From Rubrivivax sp. (GTDB lineage: Bacteria > Pseudomonadota > Gammaproteobacteria > Burkholderiales > Burkholderiaceae_C), in NCBI GenBank assembly GCA_024641945.1, contig JAHECD010000012.1, positions 1-64,000 of the forward strand: DNA of 64,000 bases, written 5' to 3'. Below are positions 1 through 9,370 of this stretch, one piece after another. How positions within the stretch are numbered: position 1 is the first letter of the stretch; each line of letters begins with the position of its first letter. The position numbers and the translations under genes are program-made. The notes beneath the pieces were generated by a model, which did no database searches, was not told the origin of the DNA, and saw nothing but the letters and a program-made list of their open reading frames with translations.

Positions 1-88
1 GGCGCAGTCGGCGCGCCACCATCGCCTGAAGACGGCAGCTGCCGCGGCCACGGGCCGCCGCAGCGGTTGCCCTCGGGAGTGCGACCGC

Positions 89-760
89 ATGCGAATCCTG
101 CTGGCTGAAGACGAACGCGAACTCGCGGCCTGGCTCGTGCGCGCCCTGAACCAGGGCGGCTTCCAGGTCGACTGGGTCGATGACGGTCGCATGGTGCGGC
201 GCAGCCTGAAAGCCACGCTCTACGACGCGCTGATCCTCGACCTCGGCCTGCCGGGCCGCGACGGCCACGACGTGCTGGCGGAACTGCGCGACGCCGGGCA
301 TCGGCTGCCAGTGCTGATCCTGACGGCGCGCGACTCGCTGATCGAGCGTGTCAGCAGCCTGCACCAGGGGGCCGACGACTTCCTCGCCAAGCCCTTCGAA
401 CTGGCCGAGCTCGAGGCGCGGCTGCTGGCACTCATCCGCCGGGCCCGTGGCAGCGAGCACCCGCGCTTCGCCTGCGGCCCGCTGGTCTACGACAGCGCGA
501 GCAAGCAGTTCGTGCTCGGTCACGACACCCTCGTGCTCACGCCGCGCGAACATGCCGCCTTGCGAGCCCTGCTGCAGCACAGCGGCGAGCCGCTGTCGAA
601 GCAGGAGATCCTGGACCGCGTGTTCTCCGACGAGCAGGACGTCAACCCCGAGGCGGTCGAGGTGCTGGTGCACCGGCTGCGCAAGCGGCTGGCCGACAGC
701 GCGGTGCGCATCTCGACGCTGCGCGGCCTGGGCTACGTGCTCGAGTGCACGGCGCCGTGA
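89..760 (+). CDS. tctD: Response regulator, OmpR/PhoB family (TctD-like)
   Basis: Cytoplasmic DNA-binding response regulator of 223 aa. The receiver domain (about residues 1-115) has the acidic pocket near E7/D8, phospho-acceptor D51 in LILDLGLPG, T79 and K101 in LAKPFE. A winged-helix effector domain follows (about 125-220, ending in the typical RGLGYVLE strand). The kinase gene overlaps its stop codon and a TctCBA transporter follows, so it probably activates transporter expression in response to an extracellular tri- or dicarboxylate. A QseB/PmrA-type regulator is possible by sequence alone; the neighbours favour TctD. Confidence 0.9.
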   Translation: MRILLAEDERELAAWLVRALNQGGFQVDWVDDGRMVRRSLKATLYDALILDLGLPGRDGHDVLAELRDAGHRLPVLILTARDSLIERVSSLHQGADDFLAKPFELAELEARLLALIRRARGSEHPRFACGPLVYDSASKQFVLGHDTLVLTPREHAALRALLQHSGEPLSKQEILDRVFSDEQDVNPEAVEVLVHRLRKRLADSAVRISTLRGLGYVLECTAP

Positions 761-2172
761 GGCTGGCGGCGCTGCACGCGCTGAGCCTGCGGCGCACGCT
801 GCTGCTGGTGTTGTTCCCCGGGCTGCTGCTCGGCACCGTCGCGGAGCTCTGGGCGACATGGCGGACCGCCGTCGATGCCGCCAACGCCGCCTACGACCGC
901 TCGCTGCTCGGCGCGATCAAGGCGATGGACGCCAACATTTCCACCGACAGCGGCGGCCTCGGTGTCGAGCTGCCGTACCGCATGCTCGAGTTCTTCGAGC
1001 TCACCGCCAGTGGCCGCGTCTACTACCGCGTCGCGACCGAGGACGGCCTGGTCGAGATCGGCAACGCCGATCTGCCGGCGCCGGCGCGCCAGCTCGCCAC
1101 CGGCAAGCCGCAGTTCAGCGACGCCGCCTACTTCGACGTTCCGGTGCGCGTGGGGTCTTATGCACGGGTGCTGGATCGCGCGCTCGGCGGTGCGCCGGTG
1201 CCGCAACGCGTCGTGATCCAGGTGGCGGAGACGCTGGAGTCGCGTCAGGCGTTCACGCGCACGCTGCTGCTGCAGTCCGTGGCGCGCGACCTGCTGCTCG
1301 TGCTGGCGGCCACCGGGCTGCTGGTCGGTGCGGTGGCCTGGGCGCTGCGTCCGCTGGCGCGCCTGCGCAACGAGGTGCAGGCCCGCTCCGCGTCGGACCT
1401 GACGCCGGTCTCGCCGGTCGGCATCCCGTCCGACGTGCGGCCGCTGGTCGAGGCCATCAACCACCACGTCGCACGCAACCGGCAGCAGGCCGAGGCGCGG
1501 CGCAGGTTCGTCGACGATGCCTCGCACCAGCTGCGCACGCCGTTGACCACGCTGGCCACGCAGGTCGGCTTCGCGCTGCGCGAGACCGATCCGGCCGAGC
1601 AGCGCGCGGCGCTGGTGGCGGTCAAGCTGCAGCTCGACGAGGCGGTGCGGCAGACCAACCAGATGCTGGTGCTGGCGCGCACCGACAGCGCCGAGATCCG
1701 GCCTGAACCGGTGGAGCTGACGCCGCTGGTGGCGGACCTGACGCGCCAATGGTGGAGCGAGGCCCGCGCCCGTGGCATCGATCTCGGCCTGGAAGCGGAC
1801 GCCGGCCCGATCACGGTCCAGGCCCAGCCGGCGCTGCTGCGCGAAGCGGTGTCGAATCTGCTGCACAACGCCATCCGCTATACGCCGCCCGGCGGGCATG
1901 TCACGGTGCTGCTGGCCCGGCTCGACGGCCACGCGCGCATTGCGGTGGTCGATGACGGGCCCGGCATACCGGCGGCAGAACTGGCGCGCGCCGGCGAACG
2001 CTTCTTCCGCGGCAGCAACGTCAGTGTTCCCGGCACCGGACTCGGCCTGGCGATCGTGCGGTCGATCGTCGAACGCCTGGGCGGCGCGCTGCATCTCGGC
2101 CCTGGCGCAGGCGGCCGTGGGTTGCGCGCTGCGGTCGAACTGCCACTGTCCGGCACGACGGATTCGGTCTAG
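757..2172 (+). CDS. tctE: Sensor histidine kinase (TctE-like)
   Basis: Inner-membrane sensor kinase of 471 aa. There are two membrane segments, one near the N-terminus (LLLVLFPGLLLGTVAELW) and one around residues 168-193, flanking a periplasmic sensor region. The dimerisation/phospho-acceptor box contains DDASHQLRTPL, with H257 the likely phosphorylated histidine. HATPase boxes follow: N-box NLLHNAIRYTPPGG, G1 VDDGPGIP and G2 GTGLGLAIV. The chosen GTG start overlaps the response-regulator stop as GTGA; an in-frame GTG 12 bases earlier is an alternative. It presumably phosphorylates the adjacent TctD-like regulator. Confidence 0.88.
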   Translation: MRLAALHALSLRRTLLLVLFPGLLLGTVAELWATWRTAVDAANAAYDRSLLGAIKAMDANISTDSGGLGVELPYRMLEFFELTASGRVYYRVATEDGLVEIGNADLPAPARQLATGKPQFSDAAYFDVPVRVGSYARVLDRALGGAPVPQRVVIQVAETLESRQAFTRTLLLQSVARDLLLVLAATGLLVGAVAWALRPLARLRNEVQARSASDLTPVSPVGIPSDVRPLVEAINHHVARNRQQAEARRRFVDDASHQLRTPLTTLATQVGFALRETDPAEQRAALVAVKLQLDEAVRQTNQMLVLARTDSAEIRPEPVELTPLVADLTRQWWSEARARGIDLGLEADAGPITVQAQPALLREAVSNLLHNAIRYTPPGGHVTVLLARLDGHARIAVVDDGPGIPAAELARAGERFFRGSNVSVPGTGLGLAIVRSIVERLGGALHLGPGAGGRGLRAAVELPLSGTTDSV

Positions 2173-2200
2173 GGTTTCCACCATGGTTTTGGCAATTTCT

Positions 2201-2235
2201 CTGAAAGGCGGCTGAAAGTGGCCGCTCGATAGAGT
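2201..2235 (+). promoter_or_regulatory. Putative response-regulator direct repeat and -10 upstream of tctC
   Basis: CTGAAAG occurs at 2201-2207 and again at 2212-2218, an 11-base repeat distance typical of tandem OmpR/PhoB-family sites. A -10-like TAGAGT lies at 2230-2235, about 11 bases downstream, with no good -35. This arrangement suits an activator-dependent promoter for the transporter operon. Binding by TctD is inferred. Confidence 0.45.
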
Positions 2236-2298
2236 GCCCTCGACCCTGCTGCCGACGATGCATCGGGATCGCTTTGCCAACCCGACGGAGACAACCCG

Positions 2299-3279
2299 AT
2301 GAACTGCAAGAACCCCCTGATCTCGCTCGCGCTCGCCTGTGCCGCCATGGCCGCCGTCGCCGGCCCGCTCGACAAGACCGAGTGCATCGCCCCGGCCAAG
2401 CCCGGTGGCGGCTTCGACCTCACCTGCAAGCTGGCGCAGAGCGCGCTGATGGAAGGCAAGTACATCAGCGACCCGATGCGCATCTCGTACATGCCGGGCG
2501 GCATCGGTGCAGTGGCGTACAACGCCATCATTGCGCAGCGCCCGGCCGAGGCGAATACGATCGTCGCCTTCTCGGGCGGCTCGCTGCTGAACCTGGCGCA
2601 AGGCAAGTTCGGCCGCTACAACGAGAACGACGTGCGCTGGCTGGCCGCGGTGGGCAGCGACTTCGGTGCCATCATCGTGGCCGAGGGCTCGCCGCTGAAG
2701 ACCATGGCCGACCTCGTCGCCGCGGTCAAGGCCGACCCGACCAAGGTGGTGTTCGGTGCCGGCGGCACCGTCGGCAGCCAGGACTGGATGAAGTCGGCCC
2801 TGACGGCGCGCGCCGCCGGGCTGGACCCGAAGTCGATGCGTTTCGTTGCGTTCGAAGGCGGCGGCGAGGCGATCACCGCGCTGCAGGGCGGCCACGTGCA
2901 GGTCTACTCTGGCGACGCCTCCGAGGCCGAGGAGCAGATCAAGGCCGGCGCCAAGATCCGCCTGCTCGCGGTGATGGCCGACAAGCGGCTCGAGGGCAGC
3001 CTGTCCAAGGTGCCGACAGCGAAGGAGCAGGGCTTCGACATCGAGTGGCCGATCATCCGCGGCTACTACGTCGGACCGAAGGTCAGCGACGCCGACTACA
3101 AGATCTGGGTCGACACCTTCAACAAGATGATGGCCACGCCGGCCTATGCCAAGTTGCGCGCCGAACGCGGCCTGTTCCAGTTCAACAAGACCGGTGCGGA
3201 CCTGGACGCCTACATCAAGGGACGGGTCGGCTATTACCGCAAGCTGGCGGCCGACTTCGGCCTGAACGTCGCGAAGTAA
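2299..3279 (+). CDS. tctC: Tripartite tricarboxylate transporter substrate-binding protein (TctC/Bug family)
   Basis: Periplasmic solute receptor of 326 aa with a Sec signal peptide (about residues 1-22, ending near AAVAG). The Bug-family fold is recognisable from APAKPGGGFDLTCKL near the mature N-terminus and YMPGGIGAVAYN about 40 residues later. It delivers a carboxylate to the TctA/TctB channel encoded next. In most Burkholderiales such receptors are orphans; this one is followed by its own membrane subunits. The ligand cannot be read from sequence, but the downstream citrate-lyase-like enzyme argues for citrate or a close analogue. Confidence 0.9.
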   Translation: MNCKNPLISLALACAAMAAVAGPLDKTECIAPAKPGGGFDLTCKLAQSALMEGKYISDPMRISYMPGGIGAVAYNAIIAQRPAEANTIVAFSGGSLLNLAQGKFGRYNENDVRWLAAVGSDFGAIIVAEGSPLKTMADLVAAVKADPTKVVFGAGGTVGSQDWMKSALTARAAGLDPKSMRFVAFEGGGEAITALQGGHVQVYSGDASEAEEQIKAGAKIRLLAVMADKRLEGSLSKVPTAKEQGFDIEWPIIRGYYVGPKVSDADYKIWVDTFNKMMATPAYAKLRAERGLFQFNKTGADLDAYIKGRVGYYRKLAADFGLNVAK

Positions 3280-3334
3280 GCCCGCCACCCGGGTCGGGCG
3301 ATGCCGCCTGGCCCCCCCTCGAGGAGACACCCCC

Positions 3335-3781
3335 ATGAGTGACCGCCTGCTCGGCGCGGTGTGCGTGGTCCTGGCCGCAGGCATGGCCTGGGCCGGCAAG
3401 GATTACGCCGCCCCGATTTCCTATGAACCGGTGGGCCCGCGCGCCTTCCCGCTGCTGCTGTCGGGCTTGCTCGCCGCCGGCGGCGCCTGGCTGGTGCTGC
3501 GGCCCGGCCCGCATGCCAGCGGCCTCGGCCTGGCGTCGATGAAGACGCTCGGGCAGGCGGCGGCCGCGGTGCTCGCCTATGCGCTGCTGTTCGAGACCCT
3601 GGGATTCACCGTGGCCACGGCCCTGATGGCGGTGCCGGTCGGCATGGCCTTTGGCGGACGCTGGACGCAGGCGCTGGCCGGCGGTGTCGGGCTCGGGCTC
3701 ATGCTGTACCTGATGTTCGACAAGCTGCTCGACGTGGTGCTGCCCACCGGCGTGCTGTCGTTTCTGTTCGGGGGGCGCTAG
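3335..3781 (+). CDS. tctB: Tripartite tricarboxylate transporter small membrane subunit TctB
   Basis: Protein of 148 aa with four predicted membrane helices, the size and topology expected for TctB (about 145 aa). A GAGGAG ribosome-binding site lies about 10 bases upstream of the ATG. Its stop codon is immediately followed by the tctA start, so the two are translationally linked. It forms the membrane complex with TctA that accepts substrate from TctC and uses an ion gradient. Confidence 0.88.
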   Translation: MSDRLLGAVCVVLAAGMAWAGKDYAAPISYEPVGPRAFPLLLSGLLAAGGAWLVLRPGPHASGLGLASMKTLGQAAAAVLAYALLFETLGFTVATALMAVPVGMAFGGRWTQALAGGVGLGLMLYLMFDKLLDVVLPTGVLSFLFGGR

Positions 3782-5296
3782 ATGGACACCCTCCAATATC
3801 TGATGAGCGGGTTCGCTGTCGCGCTGACGCCGGCCAACCTCGGGGTCGCCGCACTCGGCGCGCTGATCGGCACCGTGGTCGGCATGCTGCCGGGCCTGGG
3901 GCCGATCAACGGCGTCGCGATCCTGATGCCGCTCGCGTTCGCGCTGAAGCTGCCACCCGAGACGGCGCTGATCCTGCTCGCCGCGGTCTACATGGGCTGC
4001 GAATTCGGCGGCCGCATCTCGTCGATCCTGCTCAACGTGCCGGGCGATGCCGGCGCCATCATGACCGCGATGGACGGCTACCCGATGGCGCGCCAGGGCC
4101 TGGGCGGCGTGGCGCTGTCGATCTCCGCCTGGAGCTCGTTCATCGGCTCGCTGATCGCCACCATCGGCATCGTGCTGTTCGCGCCGTTGCTGGCCCGCTG
4201 GGCGCTGGCCTTCGGGCCGGCCGAGTACTTCGCACTGATGTGCTTCGCCTTCGCCTGCATCACGGGGCTGATGGGCGACGCGCCGATGAAGGCGGCGCTG
4301 GCCGCGGTGCTGGGCCTGTCGCTGTCGACCATCGGGCTGGACTCCAACTCGGGCGTCTACCGCTTCACCGGCGGCGACGTGCACCTGTCGGACGGCATCC
4401 AGTTCATCGTCGTCGTCATCGGCGTGTTCTCGATCAGCGAGATCCTGCTGATGCTCGAGCAGCACCACAGCAGCGAAGGCATCATCAAGACCACCGGCCG
4501 CGCGATGTTCAACATGAAGGAACTGGCGCTGACGTGGTGGGGTACGGTGCGCTCGGGCCTGGTGGGCTTCGTCGTCGGCGTGCTGCCGGGCGCGGGCGCC
4601 ACGATTGCGAGCGCGATGACGTACTCGATGGAAAAGCGCATCGCCGGCCCCAGCGGCCGCTTCGGGGAAGGCGACGTCCGTGGCGTGACGGCGCCTGAGG
4701 CCGCCAACAACGCCTCGGCCGCCGGTTCCTTCGTGCCGATGCTGACGCTCGGCGTGCCGGGCTCGGGCACGACGGCGGTGATGGTGGGGGCGCTGTCGCT
4801 CTACAACATCACGCCGGGGCCGGCGCTGTTCACGCAGAACCCGACGCTGGTGTGGGGCCTGATCGCGTCGCTGTTCGTCGCCAACGTGATGCTGCTGTTC
4901 ATCAACATCCCGCTGGTCGGCGTGTTTACCAAGGTGCTGCAGATGCCCAACTGGGTGCTGGTGCCGGGCATCCTGGCGGTCAGCGCGGTCGGTGTGTACT
5001 CCGTGCACGCCACCACGTTCGACCTGCTGCTGATGACGGGCTTCGGCCTCGTCGGCTTCCTGCTGCGCAAGGCCGGCGTGCCGATGGCGCCGCTGATCCT
5101 GGGCTTCGTGCTCGGCGACATGATGGAGCAGAACCTGCGCCGCGCGCTGTCGATCACGAACGGCGAGCCGGGCATCCTTCTCGAGAGCGCGATCAGCAAG
5201 GGCCTGTGGTTCGCCGCTGCGGCGATGGTCATCGTGCCCCCGCTGCTGCGCCTGCTGGCACGCCGCCGCGCCGCCGCGCCTGCGGCTGCCCACTGA
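3782..5296 (+). CDS. tctA: Tripartite tricarboxylate transporter large membrane subunit TctA
   Basis: Protein of 504 aa, the normal TctA length, with about 10-12 hydrophobic segments. Family motifs are visible in two halves: GTVVGMLPGLGPINGVA near the N-terminus and VGVLPGAGATIASAM near residue 270, followed by EAANNASAAGSFVPMLTLGVPGSG (the last shown here in part as NNASAAGSFVPML). These glycine-rich loops form the translocation path. It begins directly at the tctB stop codon, and the two citrate-lyase-like genes follow after 21 bases in the same orientation. Confidence 0.93.
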   Translation: MDTLQYLMSGFAVALTPANLGVAALGALIGTVVGMLPGLGPINGVAILMPLAFALKLPPETALILLAAVYMGCEFGGRISSILLNVPGDAGAIMTAMDGYPMARQGLGGVALSISAWSSFIGSLIATIGIVLFAPLLARWALAFGPAEYFALMCFAFACITGLMGDAPMKAALAAVLGLSLSTIGLDSNSGVYRFTGGDVHLSDGIQFIVVVIGVFSISEILLMLEQHHSSEGIIKTTGRAMFNMKELALTWWGTVRSGLVGFVVGVLPGAGATIASAMTYSMEKRIAGPSGRFGEGDVRGVTAPEAANNASAAGSFVPMLTLGVPGSGTTAVMVGALSLYNITPGPALFTQNPTLVWGLIASLFVANVMLLFINIPLVGVFTKVLQMPNWVLVPGILAVSAVGVYSVHATTFDLLLMTGFGLVGFLLRKAGVPMAPLILGFVLGDMMEQNLRRALSITNGEPGILLESAISKGLWFAAAAMVIVPPLLRLLARRRAAAPAAAH

Positions 5297-5317
5297 AACC
5301 CACCGGAGAACCCGACC

Positions 5318-6598
5318 ATGCAGATCACCGGACTCTTGTACGGCGCACCGCTGTTGAAGCTGGTGGACTTCCCCTGCGCCGAGGTGCTGGGGCCCGACGC
5401 CTCGGAAGACCTCATCGCGGACCTGATCCGGCGCCACGGCCAGGTCTTCGTCAAGCCGCTGTTCCGCGGCGGCGTCGGCAAGAAGGGCAAGTCCGGGCTG
5501 ATCGGCCGCGCGACCGACCTGGCGCGCGCGCTGGCCGAGAAGGAGCGCCTGTATTTCGCCGAGCACCGGCACGGCAATGCCACCGCCAAGGCCAATGGCG
5601 TCACCTTCGAAGGCGGCGTGCCGGCCGAGTACGAGGTGTACTTCTCGATCACCGACGACACACGCTACCGCGCGCCGACGATGACGCTGACGCACCGCGG
5701 CGGCGTCGAGATCGAGGAACTCGACAAGACCGAGATTGCCACCGTGCCGTTCGACGCGCTGACCGGGCTGAAGGCCTTCGTGGTGGCGAACGCGCTGACC
5801 GACATCGGCGCGCCGCGCGAGATCATCTCGCCGCTCGTGCAGCACCTGCCCAAGCTGTGGGAGCTGATGCACCACTACGGCATGACGACGCTGGAGCTGA
5901 ACCCGATCCGCATGCGGGCCGACAGCGGCGGCCGGCTGACGCCGGTGGCCTGCGACTTCAAGTGCGGCTTCGACCGCGACGACCCGCGCGTGGCACGCCT
6001 GGGCCTGCCCGGGCACCTGTTCGCGGCCGACGTCGGCGCGTTCGAGCAGGAGGTGAACCAGTTGCGCACGCACCAGGGCCAGTCCGACGTGTTCGTCATC
6101 AACGAACGCGGCACGATCCTCGCCCCGACGTTCGGCGGCGGCGCCAACAGCCTGGTCACCGAAGTGCTGGGCGAGGCGGCGAGCATCAGCTCGGACTTCG
6201 GCGGCAACCCGCCCTACGAGAAGATGAAGCAGGTCGCGCGCATCTGCTACCGCCACTTCCTGAAGCAGTCCAACGTGCTGTTCGTGATCGGCGGCAAGTC
6301 CAACAACACCGACATCCACGAGACGCTGCGCGCCATCGGCGACGCGCTGCGCGAGCACTTCTCGACCGCCGGGCCGACGCCGCTGTATGTGGTGGTCGGG
6401 CGCGGCGGGCCGAACCTCGTGCGGGGGTTCGGCGCGCTGGCCGACACCTGCGACGCACTCGGCCTGCCCTACCGCTTCTTCGGCTTCGACAGCGCCATCA
6501 GCGAGGTCGTGAACCACGCCAAGAAGATCGACGACTGGATGCGCGCCGGCGGCCGGGCCGCCATCGCGCGCAGGCTCGGCATCGCCGACGCCGCCTGA
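5318..6598 (+). CDS. ATP-citrate-lyase-like small subunit (ATP-grasp plus citrate-binding-type domain)
   Basis: Protein of 426 aa, close to the size of bacterial AclB. The N-terminal half is an ATP-grasp domain: VFVKPLFRGGVGKKGKSGL (nucleotide-binding strand/loop), the acidic pair in YEVYFSITDD and LELNPIRM (metal-binding strand). The C-terminal half, with NERGTILAPTFGGGANSLV and GGNPPYEKM, resembles the citrate-binding domain of ATP-citrate lyase. With the next gene it would activate a carboxylate with ATP and CoA. It lies in an apparent operon with tctCBA. A divergent succinyl-CoA-synthetase beta-type role is the main alternative. Confidence 0.75.
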   Translation: MQITGLLYGAPLLKLVDFPCAEVLGPDASEDLIADLIRRHGQVFVKPLFRGGVGKKGKSGLIGRATDLARALAEKERLYFAEHRHGNATAKANGVTFEGGVPAEYEVYFSITDDTRYRAPTMTLTHRGGVEIEELDKTEIATVPFDALTGLKAFVVANALTDIGAPREIISPLVQHLPKLWELMHHYGMTTLELNPIRMRADSGGRLTPVACDFKCGFDRDDPRVARLGLPGHLFAADVGAFEQEVNQLRTHQGQSDVFVINERGTILAPTFGGGANSLVTEVLGEAASISSDFGGNPPYEKMKQVARICYRHFLKQSNVLFVIGGKSNNTDIHETLRAIGDALREHFSTAGPTPLYVVVGRGGPNLVRGFGALADTCDALGLPYRFFGFDSAISEVVNHAKKIDDWMRAGGRAAIARRLGIADAA

Positions 6599-6608
6599 GG
6601 AGACGACC

Positions 6609-9320
6609 ATGCACGCCCAAGGCATCACCGGATTTCCCTACTACCTCGGCATCGGCTCGCTCGCCGACATGGCCTCGCGTGGCGACCGCGTCTGCGTGCT
6701 CAACATCCTCGGCGGCGAGTCGCGCCAGGTGACGCCGACCAGCCACGTGTTCTCTGGCGGCAACGTCGTCTTCGGCACGTCGCCGGGGCGTGGCGGCCAG
6801 GCGCTGAAGACAGCGCTCGGCGACATCCCGGTATTCAACAACGTGCGCGAAGGGCTGGACGCCGGCCATGCCTTCGACACCGGCGTCGTCTACCTGCCGC
6901 CGTCGGGCGTGCGCGACGGCGTCGCCGAGCTGATTCGCGTGAACCCGGGGCTGAAGAAGATCGTCATCATCACGGAGAAGGTCGCCGTGCACGACGCACG
7001 CGAGATTCGCGCCATGGCGCAGGGCGCCGGCGTCGACGTGATCGGCGGCAACTGCCTGGGCGTGGCCGATTCCTGGAGCCGCACGCGCATCGGCGGCGCG
7101 CTCGGCGGTGACCACCCGGAGGAGACCCTGCTGCAGGGCACGGTGGCCATCTTCTCCAATTCGGGCGGTTTCACGACCACCATCGCGCAATACCTGTCGA
7201 CCGAAGGCTGGGGGACGACGACCCTGGTGTCCTCGGGCAAGGACGTCTACATCCACTATGGCGCACGCGACTTCGCGCATGCGCTGCGCCACGACGGCCG
7301 CTCGCGCGCCGCGGTCCTGTACTGCGAGCCGGGGGGCTACTACGAACGCGACATCGACTGGAGCAAGCCGGTCGTCGCCTGCGTCGTCGGGCGCTGGAAG
7401 TCGAAGCTCACGCGCGCCGTCGGCCACGCCGGTGCGATGGCCGGTTCGGGCGACAGCGCGCAGGACAAGGAAGATTGGTTCCTTCAGGCCTTCGGCGTCG
7501 ATGCGATCTATACGCCCGACAACCCGGTCGTTTCGGAGAAGGGAGCGGTGGTCACCAACATCGCCCACATCCCGGCGGCGCTGACCGCCGTGATGGCGCG
7601 CAGCGGCGCGGCGCCCGACTTCGCACCCCGCGGCAGCCTGACGCTCAAGCCTTGGTTGAGCAACGACCAGGGGCTGGAACTGCCGCCGGAGCTGGCGCTG
7701 CCGACGGTCACCGCCCCCGAGCCGTACGCCACCCAGCTGGCCGGTCTGGCGCGTCAGGTCGGCGCGGTGATCGCGCGCCAGAACATGAAGGACAAGTCCG
7801 GCGCTTCGGTGATGGACGCGAAGACGCAAGTCACCTCGGTGCACGGGCATTCGGTGCTCGACCTCGCGCTGCAGCCGCTGCAGGCGAATTTCGCGTTGCC
7901 GCTGGTGCACGAGGCGGCGGGCCCGAACGACCGCGCGATGCTCGACATCGCGGTGGCCGCCGAGGTGAACCTGGTCGGCGACCCGATCCTCGTCGCCGCC
8001 GACGCGGCGCGCGAGGCCGGCAACTCGCCCAACACCGTGATGGCCGCGGCCGTTGCCATCGTCGGCCCGAAGCGCGTCGAGCGTGCACTGGCCTGCACGC
8101 GGGCGCTGATCGACCTGTTCGCCGGCTCGGGCCTGAAGGAAGGCCACCACGTCGATTTCGACAGCACCGGCATCTGCGTCGACGCCGCGACACGGGCGCT
8201 GTTCCTGGCCCGCGACGACGAGCGCGACGACCCGCGCGCCGAGGCCATGCTGGCGGCCGTGCGCGCACGGGGCGCGCGGTCGGTATTCCTCGACTTCCTC
8301 GGCCGGCTGGACGGCACGCTGTCGCGCGACGCCGTGCTGGCGGCGATCGCGACGACGATCGCGTGGGGCCCGCTGGTGCGCAAGCGCATCAGCCGCCTGA
8401 CCGCCGAGACGCTGCCGTGGTACCTGCGCCTGTACGGTGTGATGGTCGGCTCGACGATCCCCGGCCACCGCCACCAGAGCGGTTCGCTGTGCGGCATCTC
8501 GCGCGCCGAGCGCTTCGGCAGCTGGACGATGGCAGACCTGTGTTACCTGGCGATGACCGGCAAGAAGCCGACGCCGGAGCAGGCGCTGCCGCTGCAGATC
8601 CTCGTCGGGCTGCTGATCTCGAACGGGCCGGGCGCGATCTCGCTGCAAGGGGCCAAGGGCGCGGTATCGGCCGACGGGCCGCAGACCCCGGGCCGGGTGC
8701 AGATCAACAAGGCCATGGTCGGGTTTCTGACCCACACCGGGTACAGCCATGGCGGCAACGGCTTCGAAGGCATGGCCTTCCTGCTCGAACAGTTCAAGGA
8801 TACGGGCCTGCTCGACCCCACCGACCCGAACCACGGACTCGACCTGAAGGGGATGGCCACCCGATTCGCGCGTGCGTACAAGGCCGAAAAGCGCGCCGCC
8901 CGTGAAGACGGCACCGAGGTGCGGGCGTTGCCCGGCGTGCACCACCCGGTGTTCAAGGGCAAGCCGGTGAACCACGACCCGCGCGAGCGGTTCATCGCGC
9001 GGTTCATGGCCGAACGTGGCAGCACCAATGTCTTCCACGCCTTCTACCGTGAGCTGGTGCAGGCCCTGTACGACGTGGGCGCCACGCCCTACGTGTTTTG
9101 CGTCAATGTCGACGCCGTGATCGCCGCGCTGCTGCTGTCGCTGCTGTGGAACGACCATCGCAGCGGTGCGCTGTCGGTGCGCGACCTCGAAAACGCCGCG
9201 TTCACCGTGTTCCTGTACGGCCGCATGATCGGCGCGGCGGCCGAGATCGACGACCACCTGAACCGCGGACGCAACATGGACACCCGCACGCCCGAGGCGG
9301 CCTGCGCCTACGTGCTCTGA
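6609..9320 (+). CDS. ATP-citrate-lyase-like large subunit (CoA-binding/ligase plus divergent citrate-synthase-like region)
   Basis: Protein of 903 aa, starting 10 bases after the small-subunit gene. Residues 1-340 are a CoA-binding and CoA-ligase module of the succinyl-CoA-synthetase/ACL superfamily; GHAGA places the phospho-histidine at H273. The remaining roughly 555 residues end in a citrate-synthase-like region, with YSHGGNGFEGM and an NHDPRER motif (D790) matching catalytic positions. At the place of the ACL/citrate synthase DHG histidine the protein reads SNGPG, with N672. It is about 300 residues longer than typical AclA. The context supports cleavage of an imported citrate-like acid to acetyl-CoA plus oxaloacetate, but the substitution leaves substrate and activity uncertain. 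Confidence 0.7.
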   Translation: MHAQGITGFPYYLGIGSLADMASRGDRVCVLNILGGESRQVTPTSHVFSGGNVVFGTSPGRGGQALKTALGDIPVFNNVREGLDAGHAFDTGVVYLPPSGVRDGVAELIRVNPGLKKIVIITEKVAVHDAREIRAMAQGAGVDVIGGNCLGVADSWSRTRIGGALGGDHPEETLLQGTVAIFSNSGGFTTTIAQYLSTEGWGTTTLVSSGKDVYIHYGARDFAHALRHDGRSRAAVLYCEPGGYYERDIDWSKPVVACVVGRWKSKLTRAVGHAGAMAGSGDSAQDKEDWFLQAFGVDAIYTPDNPVVSEKGAVVTNIAHIPAALTAVMARSGAAPDFAPRGSLTLKPWLSNDQGLELPPELALPTVTAPEPYATQLAGLARQVGAVIARQNMKDKSGASVMDAKTQVTSVHGHSVLDLALQPLQANFALPLVHEAAGPNDRAMLDIAVAAEVNLVGDPILVAADAAREAGNSPNTVMAAAVAIVGPKRVERALACTRALIDLFAGSGLKEGHHVDFDSTGICVDAATRALFLARDDERDDPRAEAMLAAVRARGARSVFLDFLGRLDGTLSRDAVLAAIATTIAWGPLVRKRISRLTAETLPWYLRLYGVMVGSTIPGHRHQSGSLCGISRAERFGSWTMADLCYLAMTGKKPTPEQALPLQILVGLLISNGPGAISLQGAKGAVSADGPQTPGRVQINKAMVGFLTHTGYSHGGNGFEGMAFLLEQFKDTGLLDPTDPNHGLDLKGMATRFARAYKAEKRAAREDGTEVRALPGVHHPVFKGKPVNHDPRERFIARFMAERGSTNVFHAFYRELVQALYDVGATPYVFCVNVDAVIAALLLSLLWNDHRSGALSVRDLENAAFTVFLYGRMIGAAAEIDDHLNRGRNMDTRTPEAACAYVL

Positions 9321-9370
9321 GCGTGGGCCGGGGCAGGACCCGGCGCTGCGCGGGTGGCGCTTCCTCGCCG

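Noticed and set aside
733-3399. Very long minus-strand open frame opposite tctE/tctC
   Set aside because: Arginine/histidine-rich shadow of high-GC codons; the plus strand carries clear families throughout.
6609-9320. Annotation as succinyl-CoA synthetase alpha only
   Set aside because: The phospho-His module alone would fit, but the extra 555 residues with citrate-synthase-like motifs and the tct context favour an ATP-citrate-lyase-type enzyme.
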